DNA of 64,000 nucleotides from an uncultured Thermogutta sp. (GCA_937128505.1 CAKZMM010000189.1:45268-109267), one strand, 5' to 3'; counted from the stretch's first letter, positions 37,658 to 46,265 are shown. Numbers and translations: made by a program. The notes: generated from the letters alone by a model not told the origin.

Positions 37658-38719
37658 GTGCTCATGGAAGAGCTGATTCTCGGCGGTCGTCCCCAGCATT
37701 CGTTACAAACTCAGGCACTTGATCCGCGTCGATTCAGGCGACGCATTCACAGGCCGCTAGCTTCGCTAGATCGTAAGGGTTTCGTAAGCAGAGTTTGCAC
37801 CCTGGTTTGCGGTCTCGCGCTTCAATTGGTTTCTTCCGGGTGTAGTTGGCTGAATCGTCCGGGGATTACCGGCAGTTATGCACTACCGCAAGTTTTACCG
37901 GCCTCGCCCACACTTGACCAAGTCCTTTCGGCCGTGAATAGCAACGGAACGCAGATCCGTAATTTTGTAACCGATCAAGCCGTCATTAGCGGCCCCGGAT
38001 TTCCCAACCTGCGGGCGATGATTGCTTTCGAGCGGCCGTTGCGGCTGAGAATCCGCGCCGGAACCCGAGTAACTGGTATGGAGCTCGACCTGGGGAGCAA
38101 TGATGAACTGTTTTGGGTGTGGGTCCGTCGCGAACCGCAGATGTTTTTATGCCGGCACGATCGGTTTCACAGTAGCCCAATCCGACAGGCATTTCCCCTC
38201 GAGCCAAAATGGATTTCCGAGGCGTTGGGAGTTCTCGAGTTGCCACTGCATTTGGCGCATCAGGGCCCGAAATCCCTTGGGGACGGACGTCTCCAGATCA
38301 CCACGCTCGTGGATACGCCCGAGGGTCCGAGTTCTCGAATAACGGTCGTGGATGCCCGCAGCGCCGTTGTGAGGGAGCAATATATTTTTGACCGTCATGG
38401 CCAATTGGTGGTCAGTGCCGTTGCGCAGCAGCATCGCCGGGATCCACTTTCGGGGCTAATCATGCCACGGGTGGTCGAGTTACGGGCTCCCCAGATGGGG
38501 CTCGCCTTTCGTGTCGACTTGGCTAATGTTCGTATCAATCGGCCCATAGAAAATGGGGAGTCGCTCTGGGCCATGCCGCGGTATGAAGGATGGACCCTTG
38601 TCGACTTAGCCGAAGCTTCCTGGTCCCCGCCTCCTGAGCAGCAAGGAGCATTACGGAAAACCCGGCATGCCGTTCGGGAGACTTTTCTGGCACCCCTAAA
38701 ACCGATCTTTGCCCGCTGA
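37658..38719 (+). CDS. Putative outer-membrane lipoprotein, LolA/LolB-like fold suspected
   Basis: Unrecognised 353-residue protein. A hydrophobic segment ending in the lipobox LVSSGC lies at about 45-62, preceded by an unusually long basic region; the real start may therefore be wrong, but no closer ATG, GTG or TTG exists. GTG 37658 and ATG 37664 are the candidates. The body begins PTLDQVLSAVNSNGTQIRNF and alternates short strands (AMIAFERPLRLRIRAG, ELFWVWVRREPQMFLC), reminiscent of the LolA/LolB/DUF4292 half-barrel (inference, low certainty). The last codons (KPIFAR, stop) are already the first unit of a 21-bp repeat array. Confidence 0.7.
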   Translation: MLMEELILGGRPQHSLQTQALDPRRFRRRIHRPLASLDRKGFVSRVCTLVCGLALQLVSSGCSWLNRPGITGSYALPQVLPASPTLDQVLSAVNSNGTQIRNFVTDQAVISGPGFPNLRAMIAFERPLRLRIRAGTRVTGMELDLGSNDELFWVWVRREPQMFLCRHDRFHSSPIRQAFPLEPKWISEALGVLELPLHLAHQGPKSLGDGRLQITTLVDTPEGPSSRITVVDARSAVVREQYIFDRHGQLVVSAVAQQHRRDPLSGLIMPRVVELRAPQMGLAFRVDLANVRINRPIENGESLWAMPRYEGWTLVDLAEASWSPPPEQQGALRKTRHAVRETFLAPLKPIFAR

Positions 38720-38822
38720 AAACGGGTTTTTGCCCAGTGAAAACCGATCTCTGCCCGCTGTAAGCCAATCTCTTTCCGTTGGAAACCGATTTTTGCCCAG
38801 TGAAAGCCGATCTTTGGCGGAT
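38698..38822. repeat. Tandem repeat, 6 x 21 bp, overlapping a stop codon
   Basis: Units begin at 38698, 38719, 38740, 38761, 38782 and 38803. The consensus starts AAAACCGATCT, then TTGCCC, and ends GCTG or AGTG. The first unit codes the last residues of the upstream lipoprotein, and its TGA stop spans the junction with unit two. The period equals seven codons, so other frames stay open and give heptapeptide repeats, but those lack other gene signs. It ends about 100 bp before the 3' end of the convergent nrpR gene. Confidence 0.9.
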
Positions 38823-38922
38823 ACCAAGAAACTCTGAATGACGGTCAAGAAATCGGGCGAAAGCCCCCCGCCCCGCAGCCGCGAGCGAATCGCCCCAAGC
38901 AATCCTGAGGAAGCCGGTAGTC

Positions 38923-39933
38923 TCATAGAAATTGAGAAAGGGTCTGCGGCAGCTCGTCGACTGTGATGGTTCGAGTGAAGTCCAATAGGCCACTGAGGGC
39001 CCGAGACTGGATCGGGTAACCCAATTCCTCGAGTATAGCAATCGGATTTAGACCGGCGATGACCACAAGCCCGATGCGTCCGGGCGTAACTGGGATATCC
39101 AGCACGGGTTGCCCAGGCATTCCGGCCACCATCAGTCCCCCCATACCGATGCGAGCCATGGCATCGGCTAAGCGGAGGGCCAGATCCCGAGCATCTTCGG
39201 GGATCTCGCGAAAGCTGGCTCCGATTAGACCGTTACCATCGGAAATGGCCCCTAAATAATTCGTCATCCTGGCCCGAATGAAGACCTCGAGAGGGTCGAT
39301 ACTTGTCCCGTCATAATGTATGAGCTCCACGAAGCGCCGCGGTTTGCCGCCGCAAACCTCCAGCAGTCCCCCGAAGCGGGATGTGGTGGGGATGCCATGC
39401 TTTAGGAGAACGCTATTGAGCGTGATCGAGCAGATGGTGCAAAAGCCTATGCGATGAGGGGGGATTTCCAGTTCGCCGATGCGCTCACCGGGCGTAAGGA
39501 TGGCCAAACGCGTTCCCATTCCATACCCCTTCGTAAAGACTTGCGCAACCCTATCCAAACACCCGGCCAGGTCCCTCGGATCCACCACCGAGGTATTGAC
39601 CACCACGGTGCCGGTGCGTTGCTCCAGATCGAAACTCATTTTGTAGGTCATTTCGTCGATTCTCGCCGAAAGATATCCAATTCGTTGATAGGTTTGAGTA
39701 ACTCGAAGCTCCGAAAGCCCCCGTTCCGTGATGGAATGGCCACGGTGTCCGAAGGATCGCGTGAACCCCTCTTGCGCAAGTTCCTGTAGGTACAACCGGA
39801 CCGTGCGCTCGCTGATCAGGTAGCCATCGGCCTCGAGGAGCTCAGCGATTCTTTTGGAAGTAAGAAGACCGTCGGTTTTATAAAGGAGCTCAAGGATTTT
39901 TTGACGATTTCTGATTTTTTTGGCCTGGAACAT
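38923..39933 (-). CDS. NrpR-type transcriptional regulator (winged helix + DUF128)
   Basis: Regulator of the NrpR family, best known as the archaeal nitrogen repressor that senses 2-oxoglutarate. Start at 39933 (MFQAKKIRNRQKIL), supported by GGAGGA eight bases upstream; the longer reading to 40014 has none. 336 residues: winged-helix domain about 1-75 (LTSKRIAELLEADGY, ISERTVRLYLQEL), then a single NrpR/DUF128 domain of about 230 residues (GYGMGTRLAILTPGE, CTICSITLNSVLLKHGIPT, GGKPRRFVELIHYDG). Methanogen NrpR commonly has two such domains. It is divergent from an archaeal-type glutamate synthase gene, an obvious target. Confidence 0.88.
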   Translation of the reverse strand: MFQAKKIRNRQKILELLYKTDGLLTSKRIAELLEADGYLISERTVRLYLQELAQEGFTRSFGHRGHSITERGLSELRVTQTYQRIGYLSARIDEMTYKMSFDLEQRTGTVVVNTSVVDPRDLAGCLDRVAQVFTKGYGMGTRLAILTPGERIGELEIPPHRIGFCTICSITLNSVLLKHGIPTTSRFGGLLEVCGGKPRRFVELIHYDGTSIDPLEVFIRARMTNYLGAISDGNGLIGASFREIPEDARDLALRLADAMARIGMGGLMVAGMPGQPVLDIPVTPGRIGLVVIAGLNPIAILEELGYPIQSRALSGLLDFTRTITVDELPQTLSQFL

Positions 39934-40650
39934 GGATGAATCCTCCGCCCGAAATTCCGGGCGATAAAGGTCAGGAACCATCGTTTGTGGTCGATGGTGT
40001 GCTGAATCTGACAATTCGATTTGATCGTGTGCCCAAGAGTGGGGCCTTAATCTGGTTCTTAACCTCGGCAGATTCTATCTCGTTTGCCGCAAGACACTTG
40101 AGCCGCTTAGCCCAAGGGAGATAGCGGTCGGAAAACAGCCGGTTTTCACACGGGTTTTCCCGCCAATTAGAATTTTTGCCGATTTTCGGCTAGCGAGAAA
40201 GCATTAGTTGGCACAGCCTGCCGATTTGTAATGTTGATTAGTCCGCCGACTTTCGCGACGATCTGCAACGCGGAAGCGCTTCCACCCCCAATTTTAACGC
40301 GGTCGACAGACATTAATGCCGACAAATGCCTTGCAAACCCAGGCTGCCGAGCCTAAAAAATTCGGCAGAACTGCCGAAATCAATTCGGCATTTTTTCCGA
40401 TTTTTAAAATCTTATTGCCTAATCAAGTGCTTTTTTCGGTTAGCTAGGCACCTGCTGATCGCGTACTAAACTCTGATTAGACTAGAATCTACGTAAGGAA
40501 CTTGCTATACTCTTTAGCGAAGTTGGGCAAAAAAATGCCGGAATTTCAGTTCTCTTTTGCCCAAGGTCGACCTCGATTTTTACCGATCTGGTGCTGCGAG
40601 TGCTGGAGTCCAGTTAATTCTTGTGCAATTACGTCGCAGGAGGTCCTTTG
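39934..40650. promoter_or_regulatory. 717-bp divergent regulatory region between nrpR and the glutamate synthase gene
   Basis: Contains a perfect 12-bp palindrome GGAAGCGCTTCC (40272-40283), close to but not identical with the archaeal NrpR operator form GGAA-N6-TTCC. The alternating hairpin element at 40344-40396 is listed separately. TGCCGA recurs several more times between 40150 and 40330. A TATACT box (40506-40511) may be a -10 for the plus-strand gene, with no good -35. AGGAGG at 40638-40643 is the ribosome binding site. Confidence 0.5.
40344..40396 (+). terminator. Alternating hairpin element ending in a T-tract (attenuator-like)
   Basis: Four complementary segments in a row: CTGCCGA (40344-40350), TTCGGCAG (40361-40368), CTGCCGAA (40371-40378), TTCGGCA (40384-40390), then TTTTTT (40391-40396). 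Segments 1-2, 2-3 or 3-4 can pair, but adjacent pairings exclude each other. The 3-4 stem with its T-tract is a standard intrinsic terminator on the plus strand; the 2-3 stem with AAAAAA on its left is a terminator on the minus strand. It lies 255 nt before the glutamate synthase start. Confidence 0.6.
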
Positions 40651-42342
40651 ATGCTCCAGTTCCGGAAACAAAACGATGTCTTGGGGACGAACAACCGAGG
40701 CAATCCGGCGGAGTCCGGTTTGTGCACTTTGTGTGAGGCAGATTGTCGGGGGAAATGCGAGACGTGGCTTAGTTCTCTTCTCGGCCGGAAGCTCTTGTAC
40801 CCGCGTGACTTTGGAATGGTGACCTCCGGGTCAGCGAATGTCGTCGCTTTAGGGATCGGTTACCACGCCTTAAGGATTCAGGGTTACGCCTACAGTGCCA
40901 CCGGATTGCCGGAACGGTTATCGGATACGCCGGACGACTGCCTATTCATGAATGTGGATGCGTCGACTAAATTCGGTCGCCATGTGACGACCCGGTGCCG
41001 GGTCCCGTTAATGACCGGTGCGCTAGGCTCAACCTTTATCGCGGCCAAGTACTGGGAAAGCTTCGCCGTGGGGGCGGCACTTTGCGGGTTTCCGATCGTG
41101 GTGGGCGAAAATGTTGTGGGGGTAGATCGCGAAGCGGTCTTTCAAAACGGTCGTGTGATCCATTCACCAGAGTTGAACCGCCGTATCGACTGTTTCCTCC
41201 GGTATTACGACGGAAACGGTGCGATCATCGTGCAGATGAATGTGGAAGATACCCGCAACGGGGTCGCTCAGTACCTGATTGATAAGTATGGCGACAAAGT
41301 GATCTTGGAGCTTAAGTGGGGGCAAGGAGCCAAGGCCATTGGCGGGGAAATTCAGGTCACGGACATCGAATATGCCCGATTTTTGAAGGACCGGGGCTAC
41401 CTGGTGGATCCGAATCCGTACGATCCGGTGGCCGAAAGCGCTTTTCGCCACGGCAGCATCCGCTCGTTTGCTCGTCATAGTCGCTTGGGAGCCTCAAACC
41501 TTCATACGCCCCAGGCCGTGTATGAAGAGTTTATGAATAGCGTCAGCTTCTTCCGAGGCCTCGGGTTCCAGCGAATCTCACTGAAGACCGGGGCTTACGG
41601 GATGGAAGGCTTGGCCCTGGCGATCCGCTGTGCAGCCGACGCAGAGCTTGATTTGCTGACTATTGACGGCGCCGGCGGAGGGACCGGCATGAGCCCCTGG
41701 AACATGATGGAACACTGGGGCGTTCCTTCCCTACCGCTTCATGCTAAGGCGTATGAGTATTGCCGGGTTCTTGAAGAGCGGGGCGTGCGACCGCCCGATC
41801 TTTCCTTGGGTGGCGGGTTTGCTCGAGAAGATCACATCTTTAAGGCCCTCGCTCTGTGCGCGCCTTATTCCCGGCTAGTCTGTCTTGGCCGGGCGATGAT
41901 GGTGCCGGGGTTCTTGGGAAGCAATATCGAAGGCGCGCTCCACCCCGAGCGGCGGGCCGAAGTCAACGGGAATTGGGAAAACTTACCCCCGAGTGTGGCC
42001 GCGATTGGTCAGTCGCCGGAGCAGATTTTCGCTTGCTGGGAGGAAGTGAAAGCAAAGGTAGGCGCCGAAGAGATGAAAAACATCCCCTACGGTGCCGTGG
42101 CCGTCTATTGCCTTGTGGACAAGCTCGTGACAGGGCTCCAGCAGCTTATGGCCGGCGCACGACGCTTCAGTCTCCCAGCGATCTGTCGCGAGGATTTGAT
42201 GGCCGCCAATCGCGAAACCGCAGAAGTTACCGGAATCCCCTTCATGACCGAGGCTCAGCACGAGCGGGCCATGGAGATTCTCACCAACGGGCTTTCGGGG
42301 AGCGCCTCCGCGGCACCCAAAGGCTCAGTGGTGCGAAGCTAG
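40651..42342 (+). CDS. FMN-binding glutamate synthase-family protein (archaeal type)
   Basis: Stand-alone glutamate synthase FMN/Fe-S domain, transferring amide nitrogen to 2-oxoglutarate or an analogous acceptor. 563 residues from ATG 40651, chosen for AGGAGG seven bases upstream; the longer TTG start at 40621 would include the ribosome binding site. An N-terminal cysteine group CTLCEADCRGKC (C-x2-C-x3-C-x3-C) is followed by the TIM-barrel domain with ELKWGQGAKAIGGEIQ, RISLKTGAYGMEGLALAI, LTIDGAGGGTGMSP and LSLGGGFAREDHIFKALALCA. No glutaminase domain is fused. Related proteins also serve as the C subunit of methylamine-glutamate methyltransferase, so the acceptor is not certain. Divergent from nrpR. 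Confidence 0.88.
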   Translation: MLQFRKQNDVLGTNNRGNPAESGLCTLCEADCRGKCETWLSSLLGRKLLYPRDFGMVTSGSANVVALGIGYHALRIQGYAYSATGLPERLSDTPDDCLFMNVDASTKFGRHVTTRCRVPLMTGALGSTFIAAKYWESFAVGAALCGFPIVVGENVVGVDREAVFQNGRVIHSPELNRRIDCFLRYYDGNGAIIVQMNVEDTRNGVAQYLIDKYGDKVILELKWGQGAKAIGGEIQVTDIEYARFLKDRGYLVDPNPYDPVAESAFRHGSIRSFARHSRLGASNLHTPQAVYEEFMNSVSFFRGLGFQRISLKTGAYGMEGLALAIRCAADAELDLLTIDGAGGGTGMSPWNMMEHWGVPSLPLHAKAYEYCRVLEERGVRPPDLSLGGGFAREDHIFKALALCAPYSRLVCLGRAMMVPGFLGSNIEGALHPERRAEVNGNWENLPPSVAAIGQSPEQIFACWEEVKAKVGAEEMKNIPYGAVAVYCLVDKLVTGLQQLMAGARRFSLPAICREDLMAANRETAEVTGIPFMTEAQHERAMEILTNGLSGSASAAPKGSVVRS

Positions 42343-42841
42343 TCTGGGAATCGAAACCCGATGATTACAGCCGGCGGATGGTCGGCGACAAAAGGTCGCC
42401 TTCGCTTGCCCTGGCTAAACTCGAAGCAATGAGCCGATGCTGGCGGCAAGGGGAGGATTTGGCGCTACGTTGCGCCCCTTACCCCATTCAAAGTAGCTTT
42501 TTCAAAGTAGTGTTGTGATATGTTGACACCGATGCCCCGGCTTTTTGTCGGCACATGTCGGTGGCGGCCTGATTACAAGCTTGGGGACTGCGAGCTTCCG
42601 GACCGCGGTTGATAATCCTTCGAGCTACTGCTCGTTAATCGCGCGAAATAGGCGCGATTTGCCGCCGCTAGGTGGAATCGGCGGCTTGCTTTTTAGGGGG
42701 TCGAACGTGGTCTCGTTCGGCTACCTATTCCGATTGCCAGTCTCTTCCTCTTTCCTCAGGGGCCAGGTGGGGGATAGGGGCTTACGATCGATGCGGAATC
42801 CGGCGGTCGCACGATGGGGCGTAAGACGTTCGGCTCCGCTT
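42343..42841. other. 499-bp convergent gap with a three-hairpin element
   Basis: Between the glutamate synthase stop and the 3' end of the DUF3604 gene. Apart from the hairpins at 42621-42694 (listed separately) no gene or repeat is recognised. TTGACA at 42523 has no matching -10. Confidence 0.5.
42621..42694 (+). terminator. Three hairpins ending in an intrinsic terminator
   Basis: CGAG-CTACTG-CTCG (42621-42634), AATCGCGC-GAAATAG-GCGCGATT (42637-42659), then GCCGCCG (42661-42667) / CGGCGGC (42679-42685) followed by TTGCTTTTT. The last is a good intrinsic terminator on the plus strand. It lies 320 nt after the glutamate synthase stop, so it is either a late end of that transcript or the end of a small RNA. 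Confidence 0.6.
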
Positions 42842-45800
42842 TTATCTGCCTTGATAGGTGATCCACATGGGAGAGACCCACACCAGCTCCCCATTCTCTT
42901 GTTCGCCGCGGACGTAGTAAAAGCTTGTCGTGCCGGGAGTGGGCTCGAAATCTGTCCATTGAAACTCCACGACCTGAGAACTCGGCTCAACCGTGTGAAC
43001 GTAATTTCCGTCCTTAATAATGTGTACCTTAGCAAAAGGCTGCGTGCCGATTAGCCGAATTTGCAGTGTGGGCTTTCCTTTGAGCGTGAACTCATCCCCC
43101 ATGAAGTAGTCACCACACCGGACATCGGCGATGATGTTATCGGTAGCACCGAACACGTGCCGTCGTTTCATGCCTTCCACGATACCCTCTCGCGTTGGCT
43201 CGCTCACCCAAACGCTGCAATAGCTGATGTGGGTGGAAATATGATCGCTGGAGGCCTGGAACCCGAGCCGATAACCCTTCTTCAAAGCGAGGGAGACGAA
43301 ACCGTAAGGCCGCCAACCCCCGATGGAGTTATCAGCGGTGTTACTCCGCGGGGCTCCAGGCATTTCATAATTCTGTCGGCAACCCTGATAGATCTCGACG
43401 ATGGGCTCCACCTTCGGGTTATTATCCCGCCAATCCGTTCCCATATTCGTTCCGCTGGTGTGACTGGCGCACACGCCGTCGAAGTATGCCAAGTAACGAT
43501 AAAGCTGTTGGGTATCGGGGGAGCTGGGTCTTTCGGCTTCGAACGGTAGCTCGTCCATCGGCTTACCGAATCCGCCTTGCAACCGCGGAAGGGTGCGAAT
43601 GCCCCGGCGGGCAAAAACAACATTTCGGTGTCCATCGGGGTAGCTCACGCTTCGTTCATAGCTGAAGACGGGTGTGAAGACCCCGGGCATGTTGAATAAA
43701 TCGGTGGTTTTCTGCGTGATCCACCAGGAGTACTCGCGGCCGTTGCCATTGTCGTGGTCGCCGTTGCCGACCCAGTCCAGCTCGGCGGCATCCAAGGCAT
43801 ACCGCCACATGTCCATAAGCATTCCGTCTCCGCCACCGTCCGAAGAGATTTCGGTGTGCCGGTGGAATTCTCCCCGCCACAATCGTAAGGTTTTCCCGCC
43901 GATTTGGACACGGTATTCCCGGGCCCGGGCAACGTCTTCCAACTCCTTTTTGGTTTTTAGGTCTGGCTCGGCGAGCACCGTTTCGACCAGTTCCAGTTTC
44001 GGTGAATCCGCGACTGCGACGGAAGGTGTGCCGAGGCGCGCCATCATGAGCTCACCATTGACCGAATCAGGCCACCGGCTTTGCACACGCCCCTGCTCGA
44101 TTTGCTGACCTGCTTGACGCAGTTCGCGGATGTACCACTCCGGCAGTCGGGCAGCGGTGGCGAACCGTTTGTCCGTGGAGGTCACCAATACCATTTCCCC
44201 ACTGGGCAAAGGCACCAAACTACCGCGGTTATCCAAGAGGTTATCGGTCAGAGGACAGGGAATTTCATCGGCCCAACGTTCGCCATCGAACCATGTTACA
44301 TGGGTAAACCAGGTGGTACCCACTCCGACGCGCGTTCCCAACCTGGGCGAACGAACGGCGAGCCAAATCCGGCCGTCACGGTCAGTAGCCAGCCGAGGAA
44401 GGGCCAATCGTTGCGCACGTTCTACCTGACCCTTTCGAACTCGATTCGCTACGAACACGGTTGCGGGATCCTCGGCGGGAGCCCAAAGTTTTCCATCCGC
44501 CCAGATTCTCACGGCGATCGTACGACCTTGATACAGAGGTACACCTTCCTTTTCTAGGGCGCCCCAATCCTTGCCCCAGCCTTCTGGACTATCCTCGAAA
44601 GCAACCCAAAGCCGGCCGGCGGAGTCGAAAGTAGCCGAAGGCCTCATTTCAGCCCGCAGCGAGCCTGCAACGGTAATCCGCGGTCCCCATTGCCCGTGAG
44701 ACCAAATTCGGGCAAAGACATCGTAATCGCCCTTTTCGTAACTGTCCCAAACCACCGCCACGCGGCCATCTTTTGCCGCGGCAATGGCGGGGGTCCATTG
44801 ATTGCGAGGCGCTCCGCAGACGGTTGTAGCCGCCCCGAAGCGGTTGCCTTCCTGCCGCATGGCCAGAATGTCGGAACGCCCGTTGCGGAAGGCCTGCCAA
44901 GCGAGCCACACTCGGCCTTCGGCATCGGTGGTGGCTACGGCGAAAATATCGGGTCCCAAGTCGGTGGTCAGTCGCTGAATCTCGCCAAGTTGGTCACCCT
45001 TGACCCACCGGGCATACAGGTCCCAATTGCCCGCCTGTTGGGCCGACCAAATCACCCAGATGGTGTCTTGTCCATCGATTGCGATCGCCGGCCGAAAGAT
45101 ATCTTGCCCCGGCGGCGTGATCGCCATGGGCTTTTCCCAATCGCCGCTTTTCTCGCGCAAAAGCCACAATTGGTCGCCGCCAGCCGGTTCGGCCAGATAC
45201 GAATAATCATCGAGGATGCGGTCAATTTGCTCCCTAACCCGAAATCGTTTGCCATGGGTAAAGGCCACGTACACCACATGAAGCCGCCCGGCGGAATCTG
45301 TTGCCGCGACGGGAAAATCATCTTCCGTCGGTGCGGAAAGAATCAATCCGGATTGTGCGGCACGTGAAACCCGCATCAACCCCCGCAAAAACCTAACCTG
45401 GGTACCGAAAGGAATCTCCCGCAAAGAGAAACTTGCTTTTCCTTGAGCGGTGTCGAATTCCAGCACTGTTTCGTCCGAGCAATCGGCAAGTTCGATAAGT
45501 AGCGCCGCATCCTGCAGGGGCATCGCCTCATGGCCCCTAGCCCGCTGCTCGGTGTTCCATGGAATTTCGCGGAGCGTCGTAGCCTTCCACGAATTGCCCT
45601 CGACTTTGTTTCGGGGATCAGGATGCCAAAAAGCAACCTTTCGTAGGGTACCAGCGGTTACTTGAAGCGAGCCATCCCAAACGGTCGGAACACGTCGGCC
45701 GCCTTCCGTGATGCTCCCCAGTTCCACCCGCAAGCAAACGGTGCCCGGTGCCAACCAGGTGGCTACCGGATCCGGATACGCCTCCGCGGAATCCGCCGGG

Positions 45801-45976
45801 TTCGTGGAACCCCCAGGTTGCCTTCGCACTTGCCGTGCTGCGGCTCCACCAGTTCGCCGCTGTGCCCCCGGCTGCTGAGCTACGGCCGGGTCGAACCAAG
45901 CCCCACTGAGCCATCCTGCCAAGACGCCGCTGAGAACCAGCAGTGCCATCCCTACTCCAAGCAACCGCCGTTTCAT
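42842..45976 (-). CDS. DUF3604 protein with N-terminal beta-propeller-like region
   Basis: 1044-residue exported protein. Signal peptide at about 1-34 (LLGVGMALLVLSGVLAGWL, AVAQ). AAGGAG lies nine bases before ATG 45976. Residues about 200-640 show repeated Asp/Trp-rich motifs (GRLHVVYVAFTHG, DTIWVIWSAQQAGNWDLYA, GRVWLAWQAFRNGRSDILA, GRVAVVWDSYEKGDYDVFA, GRLWVAFEDSPEG), a beta-propeller of the exo-sialidase/BNR kind. The C-terminal third is DUF3604, a PHP-like metal-dependent domain: GEFHRHTEISSDG, WVGNGDHDN, CASHTSGTNMG, FQASSDHISTH supply His/Asp ligands. A hydrolase or phosphoesterase is likely; the substrate is unknown. Confidence 0.88.
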   Translation of the reverse strand: MKRRLLGVGMALLVLSGVLAGWLSGAWFDPAVAQQPGAQRRTGGAAARQVRRQPGGSTNPADSAEAYPDPVATWLAPGTVCLRVELGSITEGGRRVPTVWDGSLQVTAGTLRKVAFWHPDPRNKVEGNSWKATTLREIPWNTEQRARGHEAMPLQDAALLIELADCSDETVLEFDTAQGKASFSLREIPFGTQVRFLRGLMRVSRAAQSGLILSAPTEDDFPVAATDSAGRLHVVYVAFTHGKRFRVREQIDRILDDYSYLAEPAGGDQLWLLREKSGDWEKPMAITPPGQDIFRPAIAIDGQDTIWVIWSAQQAGNWDLYARWVKGDQLGEIQRLTTDLGPDIFAVATTDAEGRVWLAWQAFRNGRSDILAMRQEGNRFGAATTVCGAPRNQWTPAIAAAKDGRVAVVWDSYEKGDYDVFARIWSHGQWGPRITVAGSLRAEMRPSATFDSAGRLWVAFEDSPEGWGKDWGALEKEGVPLYQGRTIAVRIWADGKLWAPAEDPATVFVANRVRKGQVERAQRLALPRLATDRDGRIWLAVRSPRLGTRVGVGTTWFTHVTWFDGERWADEIPCPLTDNLLDNRGSLVPLPSGEMVLVTSTDKRFATAARLPEWYIRELRQAGQQIEQGRVQSRWPDSVNGELMMARLGTPSVAVADSPKLELVETVLAEPDLKTKKELEDVARAREYRVQIGGKTLRLWRGEFHRHTEISSDGGGDGMLMDMWRYALDAAELDWVGNGDHDNGNGREYSWWITQKTTDLFNMPGVFTPVFSYERSVSYPDGHRNVVFARRGIRTLPRLQGGFGKPMDELPFEAERPSSPDTQQLYRYLAYFDGVCASHTSGTNMGTDWRDNNPKVEPIVEIYQGCRQNYEMPGAPRSNTADNSIGGWRPYGFVSLALKKGYRLGFQASSDHISTHISYCSVWVSEPTREGIVEGMKRRHVFGATDNIIADVRCGDYFMGDEFTLKGKPTLQIRLIGTQPFAKVHIIKDGNYVHTVEPSSQVVEFQWTDFEPTPGTTSFYYVRGEQENGELVWVSPMWITYQGR

Positions 45977-46136
45977 AGCTTGGACTCCTTATCACGACTT
46001 GCCGAGCTACTGGCTGTACCGACCCTGAATTCTGCTTCCGTTTGATGATTCAACGGTCTGTGAAGTTTCAGGCCTTATTCGAGCGGATGGTCGCGCGACT
46101 GAGTGGGAGGATGCAGAAGCCCAAGATTTAATAACT

Positions 46137-46265
46137 GCTTCCGTAGGTTCCATGGTCTAATCCGGGCTTCCGTAAGTTTAACGCCCAGTGAGGACCTCCA
46201 TCAGTTTAGCGGTCCGATCGGCGCTTCCGCAAGGTTTTTTAGCGTAATCATGGCTTCCACAGAGT
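46137..46265. repeat. Degenerate tandem repeat, 5 x 29 bp, overlapping a stop codon
   Basis: Unit starts at 46137, 46166, 46195, 46223 and 46253 (spacing 28-30). The core is GCTTCCGNAAGNTTTAACG with substitutions; the third copy is the most decayed. The last copy falls in the final codons of the minus-strand PQQ gene (stop 46248-46250). An isolated GCTTCCG at 46034 may be an older copy. Confidence 0.7.

Noticed and set aside
38535..39041. 168-codon minus-strand ORF with heptapeptide repeats across the 21-bp array
   Set aside because: It is open only because the repeat period is a multiple of three; it overlaps two real genes and has no ribosome binding site or family resemblance.
42523..42560. 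Promoter with a perfect TTGACA at 42523
   Set aside because: No acceptable -10 at 16-18 bp distance.
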